This document shows positions 9,115 to 17,458 of a stretch of 38,377 nucleotides of DNA, piece by piece. The DNA lies in assembly GCF_018156225.1 (NCBI RefSeq), contig NZ_JAGTAR010000047.1, positions 1 through 38,377 on the forward strand, given 5' to 3'. Each line of letters starts with the position of its first letter. The first letter of the stretch is position 1. This stretch comes from Carboxylicivirga sediminis. Lineage in GTDB: Bacteria > Bacteroidota > Bacteroidia > Bacteroidales > Marinilabiliaceae. The translations under genes and the position numbers were made by a program. Under the pieces are notes generated by a model that saw only the letters and a list, made by a program, of their open reading frames with translations, searched no databases and was not told the origin of the DNA.

Positions 9115-9140
9115 ACATCTGTAATAGCATTAAATATAAC

Positions 9141-9180
9141 AAGCTGCGGTGACCTTAAGTCCATCGCAGCTTTTGTTTTA
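9141..9180 (+). terminator. Intrinsic terminator of the fumarase gene
   Basis: AAGCTGCG (9141-9148) pairs with CGCAGCTT (9165-9172), followed by TTTTGTTTT. It lies 26 bp after the fumarase stop codon. Confidence 0.85.
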
Positions 9181-9214
9181 GTATATTGCCAACTCAAACC
9201 GTCAGCCATCTATT

Positions 9215-9748
9215 ATGGACTTCATCGCTATTCAATACTATAAAAGCGCTTTTGGAGAACTCATCATAGGCTCCTATGATAATAAGCTTTGCCTGTGCGA
9301 CTGGCGATACAGAAAAATGCGTACCAGTATTGACAAGCGCATCCAGAAAGCTTTAAATGCTGAGTATAAAGAAGCCTCAACGCCTATAACCGAGGCTACC
9401 ATTAAGCAACTAAAAGCGTATACAGCCGGAGAGTTAGACAAGTTTACACTACCCCTATTATTAGTCGGTACTGATTTTCAGAAAAGTGTGTGGCATGCCC
9501 TATTAGAAATACCCTACGGTGAAACGCGAAGTTACCTGGAACTCTCCATTCAATTGGGCGATAAAAATGCCATTAGAGCTGTTGCCTCTGCCAATGGTGC
9601 CAATGCTATTTCCATCATCGTCCCTTGCCATCGCATTATTGGTAAAAATGGCAATTTAATAGGTTATGCAGGTGGGTTATTGGCTAAAAAAAGACTTTTA
9701 GAGCTGGAAAATCCACAAAAATGCACTCCACAGCTAAAACTTTTTTAA
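9215..9748 (+). CDS. ogt: Methylated-DNA--protein-cysteine S-methyltransferase
   Basis: This 177-residue suicide DNA-repair protein transfers the alkyl group from O6-alkylguanine to its own cysteine. The C-terminal domain is clear: TDFQKSVWHALLEIPYGETRSY, the arginine-finger region RAVASANGANAISIIVPCHRIIG and acceptor Cys138 in PCHR, then GYAGGLLAKKRLLELE. The N-terminal part (about residues 1-85) is the poorly conserved ribonuclease-like domain of Ogt proteins; no Ada regulatory domain is present. It follows the fumarase terminator by about 35 bp and seems to be transcribed alone. Confidence 0.95.
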   Translation: MDFIAIQYYKSAFGELIIGSYDNKLCLCDWRYRKMRTSIDKRIQKALNAEYKEASTPITEATIKQLKAYTAGELDKFTLPLLLVGTDFQKSVWHALLEIPYGETRSYLELSIQLGDKNAIRAVASANGANAISIIVPCHRIIGKNGNLIGYAGGLLAKKRLLELENPQKCTPQLKLF

Positions 9749-10229
9749 AAGGTATATTTTGTTATTGTTACACCTGATTACTTACGATAACATAAAAAAT
9801 ACCAAATTCAACACCTTACTTAACAGCAACAACTTACGCTAACTATTTTTGGCATTAAAAGAAATTATTCCTTATAAATTGGGCCGCCAATTACGATTCA
9901 TAAGCACTATTAGCATTATTTTTCTTTAAATAATTTTTTAATCCTTTATATCAGCTACTTACAGACCTTTCAAAAACAAAGTTGCCAAATAATTTGTTTA
10001 TTTTATAACAAATTACAAATCTTAGCATATCAATTCACAATCCATACTGATATACTTCTTAATTATCTGATAATAAAGAACTATTTCAGTATTTTTATTT
10101 GTATTAATTTGTACTTATTTGTTTATTTTAGTTAATTTTTTAAAGATAATCGCATATTAATATCACAATCAAATCACACTACAACCACGTTTAATTACAA
10201 TTTGTAAGAACCCAATTAACAACACCAAA
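9749..10229 (+). promoter_or_regulatory. Long AT-rich upstream region of pckA
   Basis: These 481 bp hold no gene. Visible sites are the palindrome AATTGG-GCCG-CCAATT (9877-9892), an inverted repeat AATTTGTT (9991-9998) / AACAAATT (10007-10014) around TATTTTAT, and three TTTG motifs at 10098, 10108 and 10118. TTTG at 10108-10111 with TAATTTTT at 10133-10140 (21 bp apart) is a possible promoter with a leader of about 80 nt. The length and the paired sites suggest that pckA is regulated by at least one DNA-binding protein, which fits a gluconeogenic gene, but no regulator is identified. Confidence 0.4.
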
Positions 10230-11855
10230 ATGGAAGCAGTAAAATCTACGGTAAACCTTAGTAAATATGGTATTTTAGATACATCATCTATTATTTACAA
10301 TCCTTCGTATGAGGATTTATACCTCGATGAACTAAATTCCGAATTGAAAGGCTATGAGAAAGGACAGCTAACTGAAACAGGCGCTATCAATGTGATGACT
10401 GGTAAATTCACCGGCCGTTCACCTAAAGATAAATACATCGTTGAAGATGACATAACAAAAGACACCATCTGGTGGACTTCAGACTTTGCTAAAAACGATA
10501 ACAAACCAGTATCTCCCGAAACATGGTCTGCTATAAAAAGCGATGCCTGCACACAACTATCTGGGAAAAAACTATATGTAATTGATACGTTTTGTGGTGC
10601 CAATGCCAATAGCCGCTTAAAAGTACGATTCATTACGGAAGTTGCCTGGCAGGCCCACTTTGTAAAGAACATGTTCATTCGCCCAACCGAAGCTGAGTTA
10701 GCCGCATATGGCGAACCGGATTTTGTTGTGCTTAACGCCTCCAAAACAACTAATACAAAATGGAAAGAACAGGGACTAAACTCGGAGGTATTTACGATTT
10801 TCAATTTAACCGAAAAGATGCAAATCATTGGTGGCACCTGGTATGGTGGCGAGATGAAAAAGGGCATGTTTGCCATGATGAACTACTACCTGCCACTGAA
10901 CGGCATGGCTTCTATGCACTGCTCGGCCAATAAAGGAAAAAATGGTGATGTAGCTATTTTCTTTGGCCTTTCCGGTACCGGAAAAACAACTCTTTCTACC
11001 GATCCTAAACGCGAACTGATTGGAGATGATGAGCATGGATGGGACGACGAAGGCGTATTTAACTTTGAAGGAGGTTGCTATGCTAAAACCATCAATCTGG
11101 ACAAAGAAAGCGAACCAGATATCTTCAACGCCATCCGAAAAGATGCTTTGCTTGAAAACGTAACCGTTGATGCGAATGGTAAAATTGATTTTAGTGACAA
11201 TTCAGTTACAGAAAACACAAGGGTTTCTTACCCCATATATCACATTAACAACATTGTTAAGCCCGTTTCTAAAGCAGGCCATGCCAATAAAGTCATATTT
11301 CTGACGGCCGATGCCTTTGGCGTAATGCCACCCGTTTCGAAACTTAGCCCAGAACAGACACAATACCACTTCCTTTCGGGCTTTACAGCTAAACTGGCTG
11401 GTACCGAACTTGGCGTAACAGAACCACGCCCCACATTCTCTGCCTGTTTTGGCGAAGCTTTTCTTTCGCTCCATCCAACAAAATACAGTGCCGAACTGGT
11501 GAAGAAAATGGAGCAACACGGGGCAAAAGCCTACTTGGTTAACACCGGTTGGAATGGCACAGGCAAACGGATTTCGATAAAAGACACGCGCGCCATCATT
11601 GATGCCATATTAGATGGCTCGATTGAGGAAGCAGAAACAACCACCATCCCGGTCTTCAACCTGGAGATACCAAAACAGCTGCACGATGTTGATCCAAACA
11701 TTATGGATCCACGCAACACGTATACCAATCCAAAAGATTGGGAAACTAAGGCAAATGATTTGGCCAGCAGGTTTATCACAAACTTCAGAAAGTACACTGA
11801 TACACCACAAGGCCAAGAACTGGTAAAAGCCGGACCGACAACTACAAACTCCTAA
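10230..11855 (+). CDS. pckA: Phosphoenolpyruvate carboxykinase (ATP)
   Basis: This cytosolic enzyme converts oxaloacetate and ATP to phosphoenolpyruvate, CO2 and ADP. In anaerobic Bacteroidota it often runs in the carboxylating direction as well. The length of 541 residues equals that of the usual ATP-type enzyme. The kinase-1 loop GLSGTGKTT lies at residues 246-254 with Lys252, followed by the metal- and nucleotide-binding LIGDDEHGW. The N-terminal substrate site [12 protein letters not shown] is present, as is the later [10 protein letters not shown]. It has a long upstream region and a strong terminator, and so is a single-gene unit. Confidence 0.97.
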   Translation: MEAVKSTVNLSKYGILDTSSIIYNPSYEDLYLDELNSELKGYEKGQLTETGAINVMTGKFTGRSPKDKYIVEDDITKDTIWWTSDFAKNDNKPVSPETWSAIKSDACTQLSGKKLYVIDTFCGANANSRLKVRFITEVAWQAHFVKNMFIRPTEAELAAYGEPDFVVLNASKTTNTKWKEQGLNSEVFTIFNLTEKMQIIGGTWYGGEMKKGMFAMMNYYLPLNGMASMHCSANKGKNGDVAIFFGLSGTGKTTLSTDPKRELIGDDEHGWDDEGVFNFEGGCYAKTINLDKESEPDIFNAIRKDALLENVTVDANGKIDFSDNSVTENTRVSYPIYHINNIVKPVSKAGHANKVIFLTADAFGVMPPVSKLSPEQTQYHFLSGFTAKLAGTELGVTEPRPTFSACFGEAFLSLHPTKYSAELVKKMEQHGAKAYLVNTGWNGTGKRISIKDTRAIIDAILDGSIEEAETTTIPVFNLEIPKQLHDVDPNIMDPRNTYTNPKDWETKANDLASRFITNFRKYTDTPQGQELVKAGPTTTNS

Positions 11856-11865
11856 TATCTACTCA

Positions 11866-11904
11866 AAGAGGTGTTAACTAAAGGGTTAACACCTCTTAAT
11901 TTTT
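11866..11904 (+). terminator. Strong intrinsic terminator of pckA
   Basis: AAGAGGTGTTAAC (11866-11878) and GTTAACACCTCTT (11885-11897) form a perfect 13-bp stem with a short loop, followed by AATTTTT. It begins 10 bp after the pckA stop. Confidence 0.92.
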
Positions 11905-11935
11905 AAGCCAAACAGCCAATTTGGCACTTACCCAC

Positions 11936-11965
11936 TTTGGCATACATTTTGATACATTACCTTTA
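11936..11965 (+). promoter_or_regulatory. Putative promoter of the 78-residue protein gene
   Basis: TTTG (11936-11939), an 18-bp spacer, then TACCTTTA (11958-11965) match the -33 TTTG / -7 TAnnTTTG pattern except for the last base. The start would be near 11972, leaving a leader of roughly 120 nt before the ATG at 12095. Confidence 0.5.
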
Positions 11966-12094
11966 TGATTAGGTAGTCAAACGATTAAACAATTACAAAC
12001 TTGCAAGGTTTCACTTTTGAGGAACGTTATTAATTGTTAAAATCGGAACCTTCATCAATAAAGAGAGTATATAAGTCAAAACAACAACTTAAAA

Positions 12095-12331
12095 ATGTGT
12101 GCTATGAATCTTCGTATAACATCAAACGCCAAGAATAAGCAGATTTCATTTTTAATTGCCCTGGATAATTTCATTACCAGAAGGAATAACAACAAGGCAT
12201 CTATTATAATGCAGCGCCTTAATCAATTCCTTGAAAAAAAGCATCCGGAATTTAGCCTTAACGTAAAAGAAGGATCAAACAACAGCATTGAAATGTATAC
12301 AGGTAAAAACCTGATCGCTTATTACGCATAG
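12095..12331 (+). CDS. Small conserved-looking protein of unknown function (78 residues)
   Basis: I do not recognise the family. The product is basic and soluble, with a predicted helix over about residues 20-50 (LDNFITRRNNNKASIIMQRL) and a short C-terminal beta-like part (SIEMYTGKNLIAYYA). No signal peptide or membrane segment is visible. The frame is bounded by a good promoter candidate and by a clear terminator at 12378, which argues that it is a real transcription unit. ATG at 12104 (the fourth codon) is an equally plausible start; neither has a clear Shine-Dalgarno sequence. Confidence 0.6.
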   Translation: MCAMNLRITSNAKNKQISFLIALDNFITRRNNNKASIIMQRLNQFLEKKHPEFSLNVKEGSNNSIEMYTGKNLIAYYA

Positions 12332-12377
12332 ATAAAACTCTTTTGCAGGGTACAATTACTTGCAATCAGAATAAATG

Positions 12378-12416
12378 AATGGCCTTTTCTAAAAAGAGGC
12401 CATTTTTGTTTTTAGT
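12378..12416 (+). terminator. Intrinsic terminator after the 78-residue gene
   Basis: AATGGCC (12378-12384) pairs with GGCCATT at 12398-12404, with inner CTTTT/AAAAG pairing, followed by TTTTGTTTTT. Part of the T-run also supplies the -33 element of the next gene. Confidence 0.85.
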
Positions 12417-12433
12417 ACTTTTCACCATCTTTG
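12405..12433 (+). promoter_or_regulatory. Putative promoter of the DEAD-like/ychJ pair, overlapping a terminator
   Basis: TTTG (12405-12408), a 17-bp spacer and CATCTTTG (12426-12433, one mismatch to TAnnTTTG) lie 22 bp upstream of the ATG at 12456. The -33 element is inside the U-tract of the preceding terminator. Confidence 0.45.
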
Positions 12434-12455
12434 CACTTGCAAACCGGAAGATATT

Positions 12456-13085
12456 ATGAAATTTAAAAAAATAATACCCCAACTTGTTACGGCCATTAAG
12501 GAAGCGGGTTTCGATACACATCCAAAAGAATTACAATCACTGAGCATTCCTAAAATAAAATCTGGCGCTGACCTGTTTTGTCTGGCACCTGAAAAAGAAG
12601 GCAAATCCACCACCATTGTTATGGGCGTTATCCAGCAACTCAAGGAGGCGTTTGAAGAAGCACCACGCGCCATTATCATCACCCCAACAAAAGAAAAGGC
12701 GTTTGAACTGGAGGAACAATTCAATACACTTGGTAAATACACTAATTTAAGAACATTTGTTGCTTTTGACCAAGGCATCTTGCAATACCAGAAAGATGAA
12801 ATATACGATGGGCTTGATGTATTAATCTGCACGCCCAAACGCCTGATGGAGCTGGTGAATATCAATGGCGTTCCGATGACAAAGATAAAGATGTTGATTG
12901 TGGACAATGCGGAAACTGTTATCAGCAATACCCACCACGCCATAATTTACCGCATTGCCGATGGCCTTAAAAATCCGCAAATACTGTTTTTTGCAAGCCG
13001 CTGGCACAAAAGCTTTGAAACAGTGGAGGAGCGCATCATGAAAAATCCTTTAGTGTTCGAAATAGAAGCAAGCAATGAACTGTAA
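12456..13085 (+). CDS. Degenerate single-domain DEAD-box helicase-like protein
   Basis: This 209-residue protein resembles only the first RecA-like domain of DEAD-box RNA helicases; the second domain with motifs IV-VI is absent. Motifs can be followed but are eroded: the Walker A position reads APEKEGKST (44-52; Lys50 kept, the TGxGKT glycine pattern lost), motif Ia PTKEKA (77-82), motif Ib TPKRL (126-130), motif II DNAE (150-153) in place of DEAD, and motif III FAS (179-181) in place of SAT. The catalytic Glu of motif II is Asn151, so ATP hydrolysis is doubtful. RNA or ribosome binding without unwinding is an inference. It overlaps the ychJ start by 11 bp, suggesting translational coupling. 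Confidence 0.8.
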   Translation: MKFKKIIPQLVTAIKEAGFDTHPKELQSLSIPKIKSGADLFCLAPEKEGKSTTIVMGVIQQLKEAFEEAPRAIIITPTKEKAFELEEQFNTLGKYTNLRTFVAFDQGILQYQKDEIYDGLDVLICTPKRLMELVNINGVPMTKIKMLIVDNAETVISNTHHAIIYRIADGLKNPQILFFASRWHKSFETVEERIMKNPLVFEIEASNEL

Positions 13086-13464
13086 CTGCGGCTCTAACAA
13101 TCCATACGGCACATGTTGCATGCCATTTATTGAAGGACACCATCAGGCTCCGACAGCAGAGAGCCTGATGCGTTCGAGGTACACCGCCTTTACTTTAGCC
13201 AATATTGATTATCTGATGAAAACCCACCATGTAAGTACGAGACCGATAAAAGACAAACTGGAAATACTTAATTGGGCAAAATCAGTACAATGGATGGGGC
13301 TTACCATCCTCAATACCCAAAAAGGAAAAGCTCACGACAAGGATGGCATTGTTGAATTCAAGGCTCTCTATATTGAAAATGGCACATTACAGGCCATTCA
13401 CGAAAAATCCCTTTTCCGAAACGAAAAAGGGATTTGGTACTATGTGTCTGGTCAGCATTACTAG
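13075..13464 (+). CDS. ychJ: YchJ family (UPF0225) protein with SEC-C-type cysteine motif
   Basis: This 129-residue protein has an N-terminal cluster MNCNCGSNNPYGTCC with Cys3, Cys5, Cys14 and Cys15, the zinc-binding pattern of SEC-C/YchJ N-termini. The family block PTAESLMRSRYTAFTLANIDYLMKTHH and an NTF2-like C-terminal domain follow. The biochemical role of the family is not established. Its ATG lies inside the 3' end of the DEAD-like gene (11-bp overlap). Its stop TAG overlaps the stop of the convergent gene within a single CTAG, and its last 60 bp carry a hairpin that probably terminates that opposite gene. Confidence 0.88.
   Translation: MNCNCGSNNPYGTCCMPFIEGHHQAPTAESLMRSRYTAFTLANIDYLMKTHHVSTRPIKDKLEILNWAKSVQWMGLTILNTQKGKAHDKDGIVEFKALYIENGTLQAIHEKSLFRNEKGIWYYVSGQHY
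13405..13435 (-). terminator. Terminator of the NTF2-like gene, embedded in the ychJ coding end
   Basis: The 14-base arms AAATCCCTTTTCCG (13405-13418) and CGAAAAAGGGATTT (13422-13435) pair at 13 of 14 positions around AAA. Read on the minus strand the stem is followed by TT, giving a run of five T with the end of the stem. It lies 25 nt past the stop of the minus-strand gene ending at 13461, but wholly inside the plus-strand ychJ frame. Confidence 0.65.
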
Positions 13465-13916
13465 TCCTCAAACTTGTAAAAGATTTTACTCACCAACTTC
13501 CAACCTTCCTCAAACTTATAAAGCGATAAGTAATCGACATATTTCAGTTCCTTACCTACATAAAACTCAAACTTAGCAACAGCAGCTGTACCCGTCACAT
13601 CAACAGATAAAAACTTTACGCTAATCAGATTATCCTTATCCCGGGGCAATTGCCCGTTCTTTTTTCTTTCGATCACTTTTTCTTTCCACTCTGCAATAGG
13701 TAACTTCCAGATGGTGCCATTCTCACCAATTCCAAGCAAATTAAAATCCGGATGTATGCCAGCATCTATTTTCTCGATGTCACCTTCATTCTGAATACCT
13801 TCAACATAGGCCGATTGAATAACTTCTTTTATCGCTTTTACTTCAGCCTCATCCGATTGCGCTGAAGCACTAAGCACAAAACACATTAAGAGGACTACAA
13901 ACTGTAATTTTCTCAT
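13461..13916 (-). CDS. Exported NTF2-like protein (lumazine-binding-2 / SnoaL-like)
   Basis: This 151-residue protein starts with a signal peptide (about residues 1-19, ending SASAQ). The remaining roughly 130 residues have the cone-shaped NTF2-like fold pattern of the putative lumazine-binding family: an N-terminal helix EVKAIKEVIQSAYVEGIQNEGDIEKI, then strands with FNLLGI, VTGTAAVAKFEFYV, YVDYLSLYKFEEGWKLVSKIFYKF. In Bacteroidota such proteins are common and mostly uncharacterised; ligand binding is an inference. It is convergent with ychJ and divergent from the DUF493 gene. Confidence 0.82.
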   Translation of the reverse strand: MRKLQFVVLLMCFVLSASAQSDEAEVKAIKEVIQSAYVEGIQNEGDIEKIDAGIHPDFNLLGIGENGTIWKLPIAEWKEKVIERKKNGQLPRDKDNLISVKFLSVDVTGTAAVAKFEFYVGKELKYVDYLSLYKFEEGWKLVSKIFYKFED

Positions 13917-13996
13917 ATTAATAATATTGGGTTGTTAATAATCTCATTAAAGATACAACTATTCAATTTTATCTTCATCTACTGATTATTTTAAGC

Positions 13997-14004
13997 TATT
14001 TTTG
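13997..14004 (+). promoter_or_regulatory. Putative -7 element of the DUF493 gene
   Basis: TATTTTTG is an exact TAnnTTTG match 18 bp before the ATG at 14023, leaving a leader of about 12 nt. No clear TTG lies at the expected -33 distance. The TTG at 14002, which would open the frame seven codons earlier, is part of this element and so is unlikely to be translated. Confidence 0.45.
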
Positions 14005-14022
14005 CACCACAAATCAAACAGC

Positions 14023-14295
14023 ATGTCATTAAAAGAATACGAAAAACTAAAAGAGTTACTGGCTCAAAATAAAAAGTGGCCATTACTATATATGTTTAAA
14101 TTTATTGTACCCAATGCAGATGGCAAAGTACAAAGGGTAGTTGATCTGTTGCCTAAACATGGAAAAGTCAGCTATAAACACACTAAAAATCTTAAATACG
14201 TTTCAGTTACCTGTACGGCCAGCATGAAAAGTCCGGAAGCCATTATTGAAGTAACAAATAACATCTCATCCATCAATGGGGTGATGAGCCTGTAA
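14023..14295 (+). CDS. DUF493 (UPF0250, YbeD-like) family protein
   Basis: This 90-residue cytosolic protein has an ACT-like ferredoxin fold. Family features seen are WPLLYMFKFIVPN near the N-terminus, a central helix KVQRVVDLLPKHGKVSYKHTKNLKYVSVTCTASMKSPEAIIEVTNNIS and a final strand. YbeD in E. coli is a small protein of unclear function with an allosteric-domain-like fold. I chose ATG 14023; the frame is open upstream to a TTG at 14002, but that codon sits in a promoter-like element. It appears monocistronic. Confidence 0.82.
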   Translation: MSLKEYEKLKELLAQNKKWPLLYMFKFIVPNADGKVQRVVDLLPKHGKVSYKHTKNLKYVSVTCTASMKSPEAIIEVTNNISSINGVMSL

Positions 14296-14403
14296 TAAAG
14301 GACCATACCAAACCTAAACTCCCTCCCCTTTTGCTGTCTGATTTCACAAGCCAATAACCATTACCAGACAACTATTTTTCTGAATAATCTTTCATTGAGC
14401 TCA

Positions 14404-14434
14404 TTGCCTTTTATCAGATAATGAGGTATTTTTA
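14404..14434 (+). promoter_or_regulatory. Putative promoter of the cytochrome oxidase operon
   Basis: TTG (14404-14406), a 20-bp spacer and TATTTTTA (14427-14434) fit the Bacteroidota -33/-7 pattern except for the last base. Transcription would start near 14441, about 20 nt before the Sco start codon. Confidence 0.45.
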
Positions 14435-14460
14435 TACTTTATCACACGAATATCGCCATT

Positions 14461-15228
14461 ATGAAGTATGTAATACCCTTAATCTGTTGGGCATTGATAT
14501 CAGTATCATGCCTTGCTGATGACACACAAAAAATTGGTATCAATGAACATCTTAACGAGTATCTCCCCAAACACATTGAGGTCATCAATATTAATGGGGA
14601 TACAGTAATTCTGTCATCAGTCATTAACAACAAACCAACTGTTCTGAATTTTGTATACTATCGGTGTCCGGGCATTTGTACGCCACTGATGGATGGCCTC
14701 GCCGAGGTAATTAATCTTTCCGACATGCAACTTGGACAAGATTACCAGGTGGTAACCATCAGCTTTGATTACACAGAATCAACAGAACTGGCCGCCAAGA
14801 AACGTAACAATTATTCACTCGTTGTGAAAAAAGATGGCATGGAGAAAGGCTGGTTGTTCTTTACGGCTGATAGCAGTAATGTGGCTCAACTCACACAAGC
14901 TACCGGATTCAGCTATAAAAAAACAGGCAATGACTATATCCATACGGCCGGATTAATACTCCTTAGTCCGGATGGTAAAATCACACGCTACCTGAATGGC
15001 ACATATTTTCTGCCCTTTGAATTTAAATTGGCCGTTATCGAAGCATCAAAAGGCATCCCTGGCCCAACAGTCAATAAAATATTACAATTCTGCTACAGTT
15101 ACGATCCTGTTGGGCAAGCCTATGTACTTAATATTACCAAAGTAGCTGGTATTCTCATCATCATCATTGCTGGCCTCGTATGGCTGGTTTTAACCATTAA
15201 ACCAAAAAGAAGAAGTATTAAATCCTAA
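14461..15228 (+). CDS. SCO1/SenC family copper chaperone for cytochrome oxidase
   Basis: This 255-residue thioredoxin-fold protein delivers copper to, or reduces, the CuA site of cytochrome oxidase subunit II. The copper ligands are visible: Cys69 and Cys73 in RCPGICTP and His161 in IHTAGL. An N-terminal hydrophobic segment ends near SVSC, which could be a signal or an imperfect lipobox. A second hydrophobic helix lies at the C-terminus (about residues 227-246) followed by a basic tail, so the protein is membrane-attached with its copper domain in the periplasm. It is first in the operon, 11 bp before subunit I; that position and the adjacent CuA-bearing subunit II agree with its role. Confidence 0.93.
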   Translation: MKYVIPLICWALISVSCLADDTQKIGINEHLNEYLPKHIEVININGDTVILSSVINNKPTVLNFVYYRCPGICTPLMDGLAEVINLSDMQLGQDYQVVTISFDYTESTELAAKKRNNYSLVVKKDGMEKGWLFFTADSSNVAQLTQATGFSYKKTGNDYIHTAGLILLSPDGKITRYLNGTYFLPFEFKLAVIEASKGIPGPTVNKILQFCYSYDPVGQAYVLNITKVAGILIIIIAGLVWLVLTIKPKRRSIKS

Positions 15229-15239
15229 ACCACCATTAT

Positions 15240-16853
15240 ATGTCAAATCTAAACGCTGTTAGTTTTAGAGAAGAACAGGGTCGATACAAAGGTATCTTCG
15301 CATGGATATTCTCTACAGATCACAAACGCATCGGACTCCTCTATCTGTACTCCATTGTCAGTTTCTTTTTAATCGGTGTTCTGCTGGGCGCTGCCATGAA
15401 ATTAGAGCTGCTGGCTCCAGGTAAAACAGTAATGGATCCGGCCACTTACAATGCTATTTTCACGCTCCACGGGGTTATCATGATATTCCTTGTAGTCGTA
15501 CCTGGTTTACCAGCCGTCTTTGGTAATTTTATGCTTCCCATAATGATTGGCGCTAAAGATGTAGCCTTTCCCAAACTCAACCTCCTATCCTGGTGGATTT
15601 ATGTTTTTGGAGCTATCATCGCCCTGTCATCGCTATTTATGGGCGGTGGCCCCCCTGACACAGGATGGACTTTTTATGCTCCTTATGCCTTTAAGACCAA
15701 TACTAATATGTTACCTGCTGTGCTTGGTGCCTTTATTCTGGGATTTTCATCGATTCTGACCGGCATCAACTTTATTGTGACCATTCACCGCCTGCGGGCG
15801 CCGGGTATGACCTGGTTTAAGATGCCCCTGTTTCCCTGGACTCTATATGGAACTGGCTGGATACAGATTCTGGCCACACCAATCGTGGGTATCACTTTAT
15901 TAATGATTGTTGGCGAACGCGTTCTTAATATCGGCTTTTTTGATCCAGCACTGGGAGGCGATCCCATTCTTTACCAACACCTGTTCTGGATATATTCCCA
16001 CCCGGCCGTTTACATCATGATACTACCAGCCATGGGCGCTATCTCAGAAATCATCCCAACATTTGCCAATAAATCCATCTTTGGCTACAAGGCCATTGTT
16101 ATCTCCACTTTGGCCATTGCCTTTGTTGGTTATTTTGTTTGGGGTCACCATATGTTTACTTCAGGTATGAGCGGAACAGCCTTATATACATTCTCGCTAC
16201 TCACCTTTATTGTAGCTATTCCAAGTGCCATTAAAGTATTCAATTGGGTTGGCACACTCCATAAAGCGTCCATTCAGTTGGAAACACCATTCTTTTGGGC
16301 CGCTTCCTTTCTATTTGTTTTTATGATTGGAGGCCTTTCTGGTTTGGCATTAGGGGCGTTAGCCACCAATGTTCACTTGCACGACACAGCTTTTGTTGTG
16401 GCACATTTTCATTTTATTGTGTTTGGAGGTGTGGGCTTTGCATTTATGGGAGCTATTCATTACTGGTTTCCTAAAATATGGGGGCGCATGTACAACACAC
16501 GTATCGCCACAAGTGGATGGATTATCTTTTTCATCGGCTTCTGCACGCTATATCTGCCAATGTTCTTTTTAGGTGTAACAGGTATGCCCCGGCGCTACTA
16601 TGATTATGTAGAGAATTTTCATGGACCCAATATCGTATCAACCATTGGTTCCTGGGTACTAATCCTCGGGCTAGTTATTATCCTTACCAATCTTATCCGT
16701 TCGGCCTATAAGGGGGAGAAAGCAGGTAAAAACCCATGGGGCGGACGAACACTGGAATGGACTGTTGACTCACCTCCAACACTTGAAAATTTTGAAGAAA
16801 TACCCGTCATTGACCGAGGACCATATGATTACCGTAAAAACCCTGAATCATGA
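15240..16853 (+). CDS. ctaD: Cytochrome c oxidase subunit I, A2-type heme-copper oxidase
   Basis: This catalytic subunit in the inner membrane has 537 residues and about 12 membrane helices and reduces oxygen to water while pumping protons. The low-spin heme ligand lies in LHGVIMIFLVV. The CuB site includes His254 in YSHPAVY with Tyr258, the cross-linked tyrosine, and the HH pair in WGHHMFTSGM. The two heme histidines are in HDTAFVVAHFHFIVFGG. In place of HPEVY, with the proton-channel Glu of A1-type enzymes, it has Ala256 and the preceding Tyr252-Ser253, which defines the A2 class, as in Thermus caa3. Its stop overlaps the subunit III start by 4 bp (ATGA). Confidence 0.96.
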   Translation: MSNLNAVSFREEQGRYKGIFAWIFSTDHKRIGLLYLYSIVSFFLIGVLLGAAMKLELLAPGKTVMDPATYNAIFTLHGVIMIFLVVVPGLPAVFGNFMLPIMIGAKDVAFPKLNLLSWWIYVFGAIIALSSLFMGGGPPDTGWTFYAPYAFKTNTNMLPAVLGAFILGFSSILTGINFIVTIHRLRAPGMTWFKMPLFPWTLYGTGWIQILATPIVGITLLMIVGERVLNIGFFDPALGGDPILYQHLFWIYSHPAVYIMILPAMGAISEIIPTFANKSIFGYKAIVISTLAIAFVGYFVWGHHMFTSGMSGTALYTFSLLTFIVAIPSAIKVFNWVGTLHKASIQLETPFFWAASFLFVFMIGGLSGLALGALATNVHLHDTAFVVAHFHFIVFGGVGFAFMGAIHYWFPKIWGRMYNTRIATSGWIIFFIGFCTLYLPMFFLGVTGMPRRYYDYVENFHGPNIVSTIGSWVLILGLVIILTNLIRSAYKGEKAGKNPWGGRTLEWTVDSPPTLENFEEIPVIDRGPYDYRKNPES

Positions 16854-17455
16854 GTACAATCCATTTACATCGCGATGACGAGGCCTCTAAGCTAGGCATG
16901 TGGCTGTTCATATTTACTGAACTCCTATTGTTTGCCGGTTTGTTTATAGTCTATGGAGTATACCGCTATCTCAATCCGGTAGCATTTCACCTTGCAGCAG
17001 AAGAGCTTAGCGTGACAGTTGGCACAGTAAATACTATTATCCTGTTGGTCAGCAGCGCAACTATAGCTATGGCCACTACAGCCATCCGACTAAAAAACAA
17101 GCAACTAACAATTCTACTACTACTTGCTACACTCTTTTTGGCATTTATGTTTATGACCAATAAATACTTTGAGTGGAAAGGTAAGTTTGAACATGGCATT
17201 TTTCCGGGCAGTGAAGACTTATTGAGACTTGGACATGGAGACACACTTTTTTTCAGTCTTTACTTCTTTATGACAGGCTTACACGCCCTGCACATAATTG
17301 TAGGATTTGTGTTAATCAGTATTGTTTGTTACCGGGTCAATAATAATTCGCTCACAGCCAATAATCCAGTTTTACTTGATAACTCAGGCCTTTACTGGCA
17401 CTTAGTGGATTTAATCTGGATATTCCTTTTCCCTTTGTTTTATTTAATCACATAA
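16850..17455 (+). CDS. ctaE: Cytochrome c oxidase subunit III
   Basis: This 201-residue membrane protein has about five helices, the short form without the first two helices of mitochondrial subunit III. Family residues are visible: KLGMWLFIFTELLLFAGLF, the Glu-containing NKYFEWKGKFEHGI, FFMTGLHALHIIVGFV and the C-terminal GLYWHLVDLIWIFLFPLFYL. It stabilises subunit I and sustains proton uptake. It is translationally coupled to subunit I by an ATGA overlap and is 3 bp from subunit IV. Confidence 0.95.
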   Translation: MSTIHLHRDDEASKLGMWLFIFTELLLFAGLFIVYGVYRYLNPVAFHLAAEELSVTVGTVNTIILLVSSATIAMATTAIRLKNKQLTILLLLATLFLAFMFMTNKYFEWKGKFEHGIFPGSEDLLRLGHGDTLFFSLYFFMTGLHALHIIVGFVLISIVCYRVNNNSLTANNPVLLDNSGLYWHLVDLIWIFLFPLFYLIT

Positions 17456-17458
17456 ATC

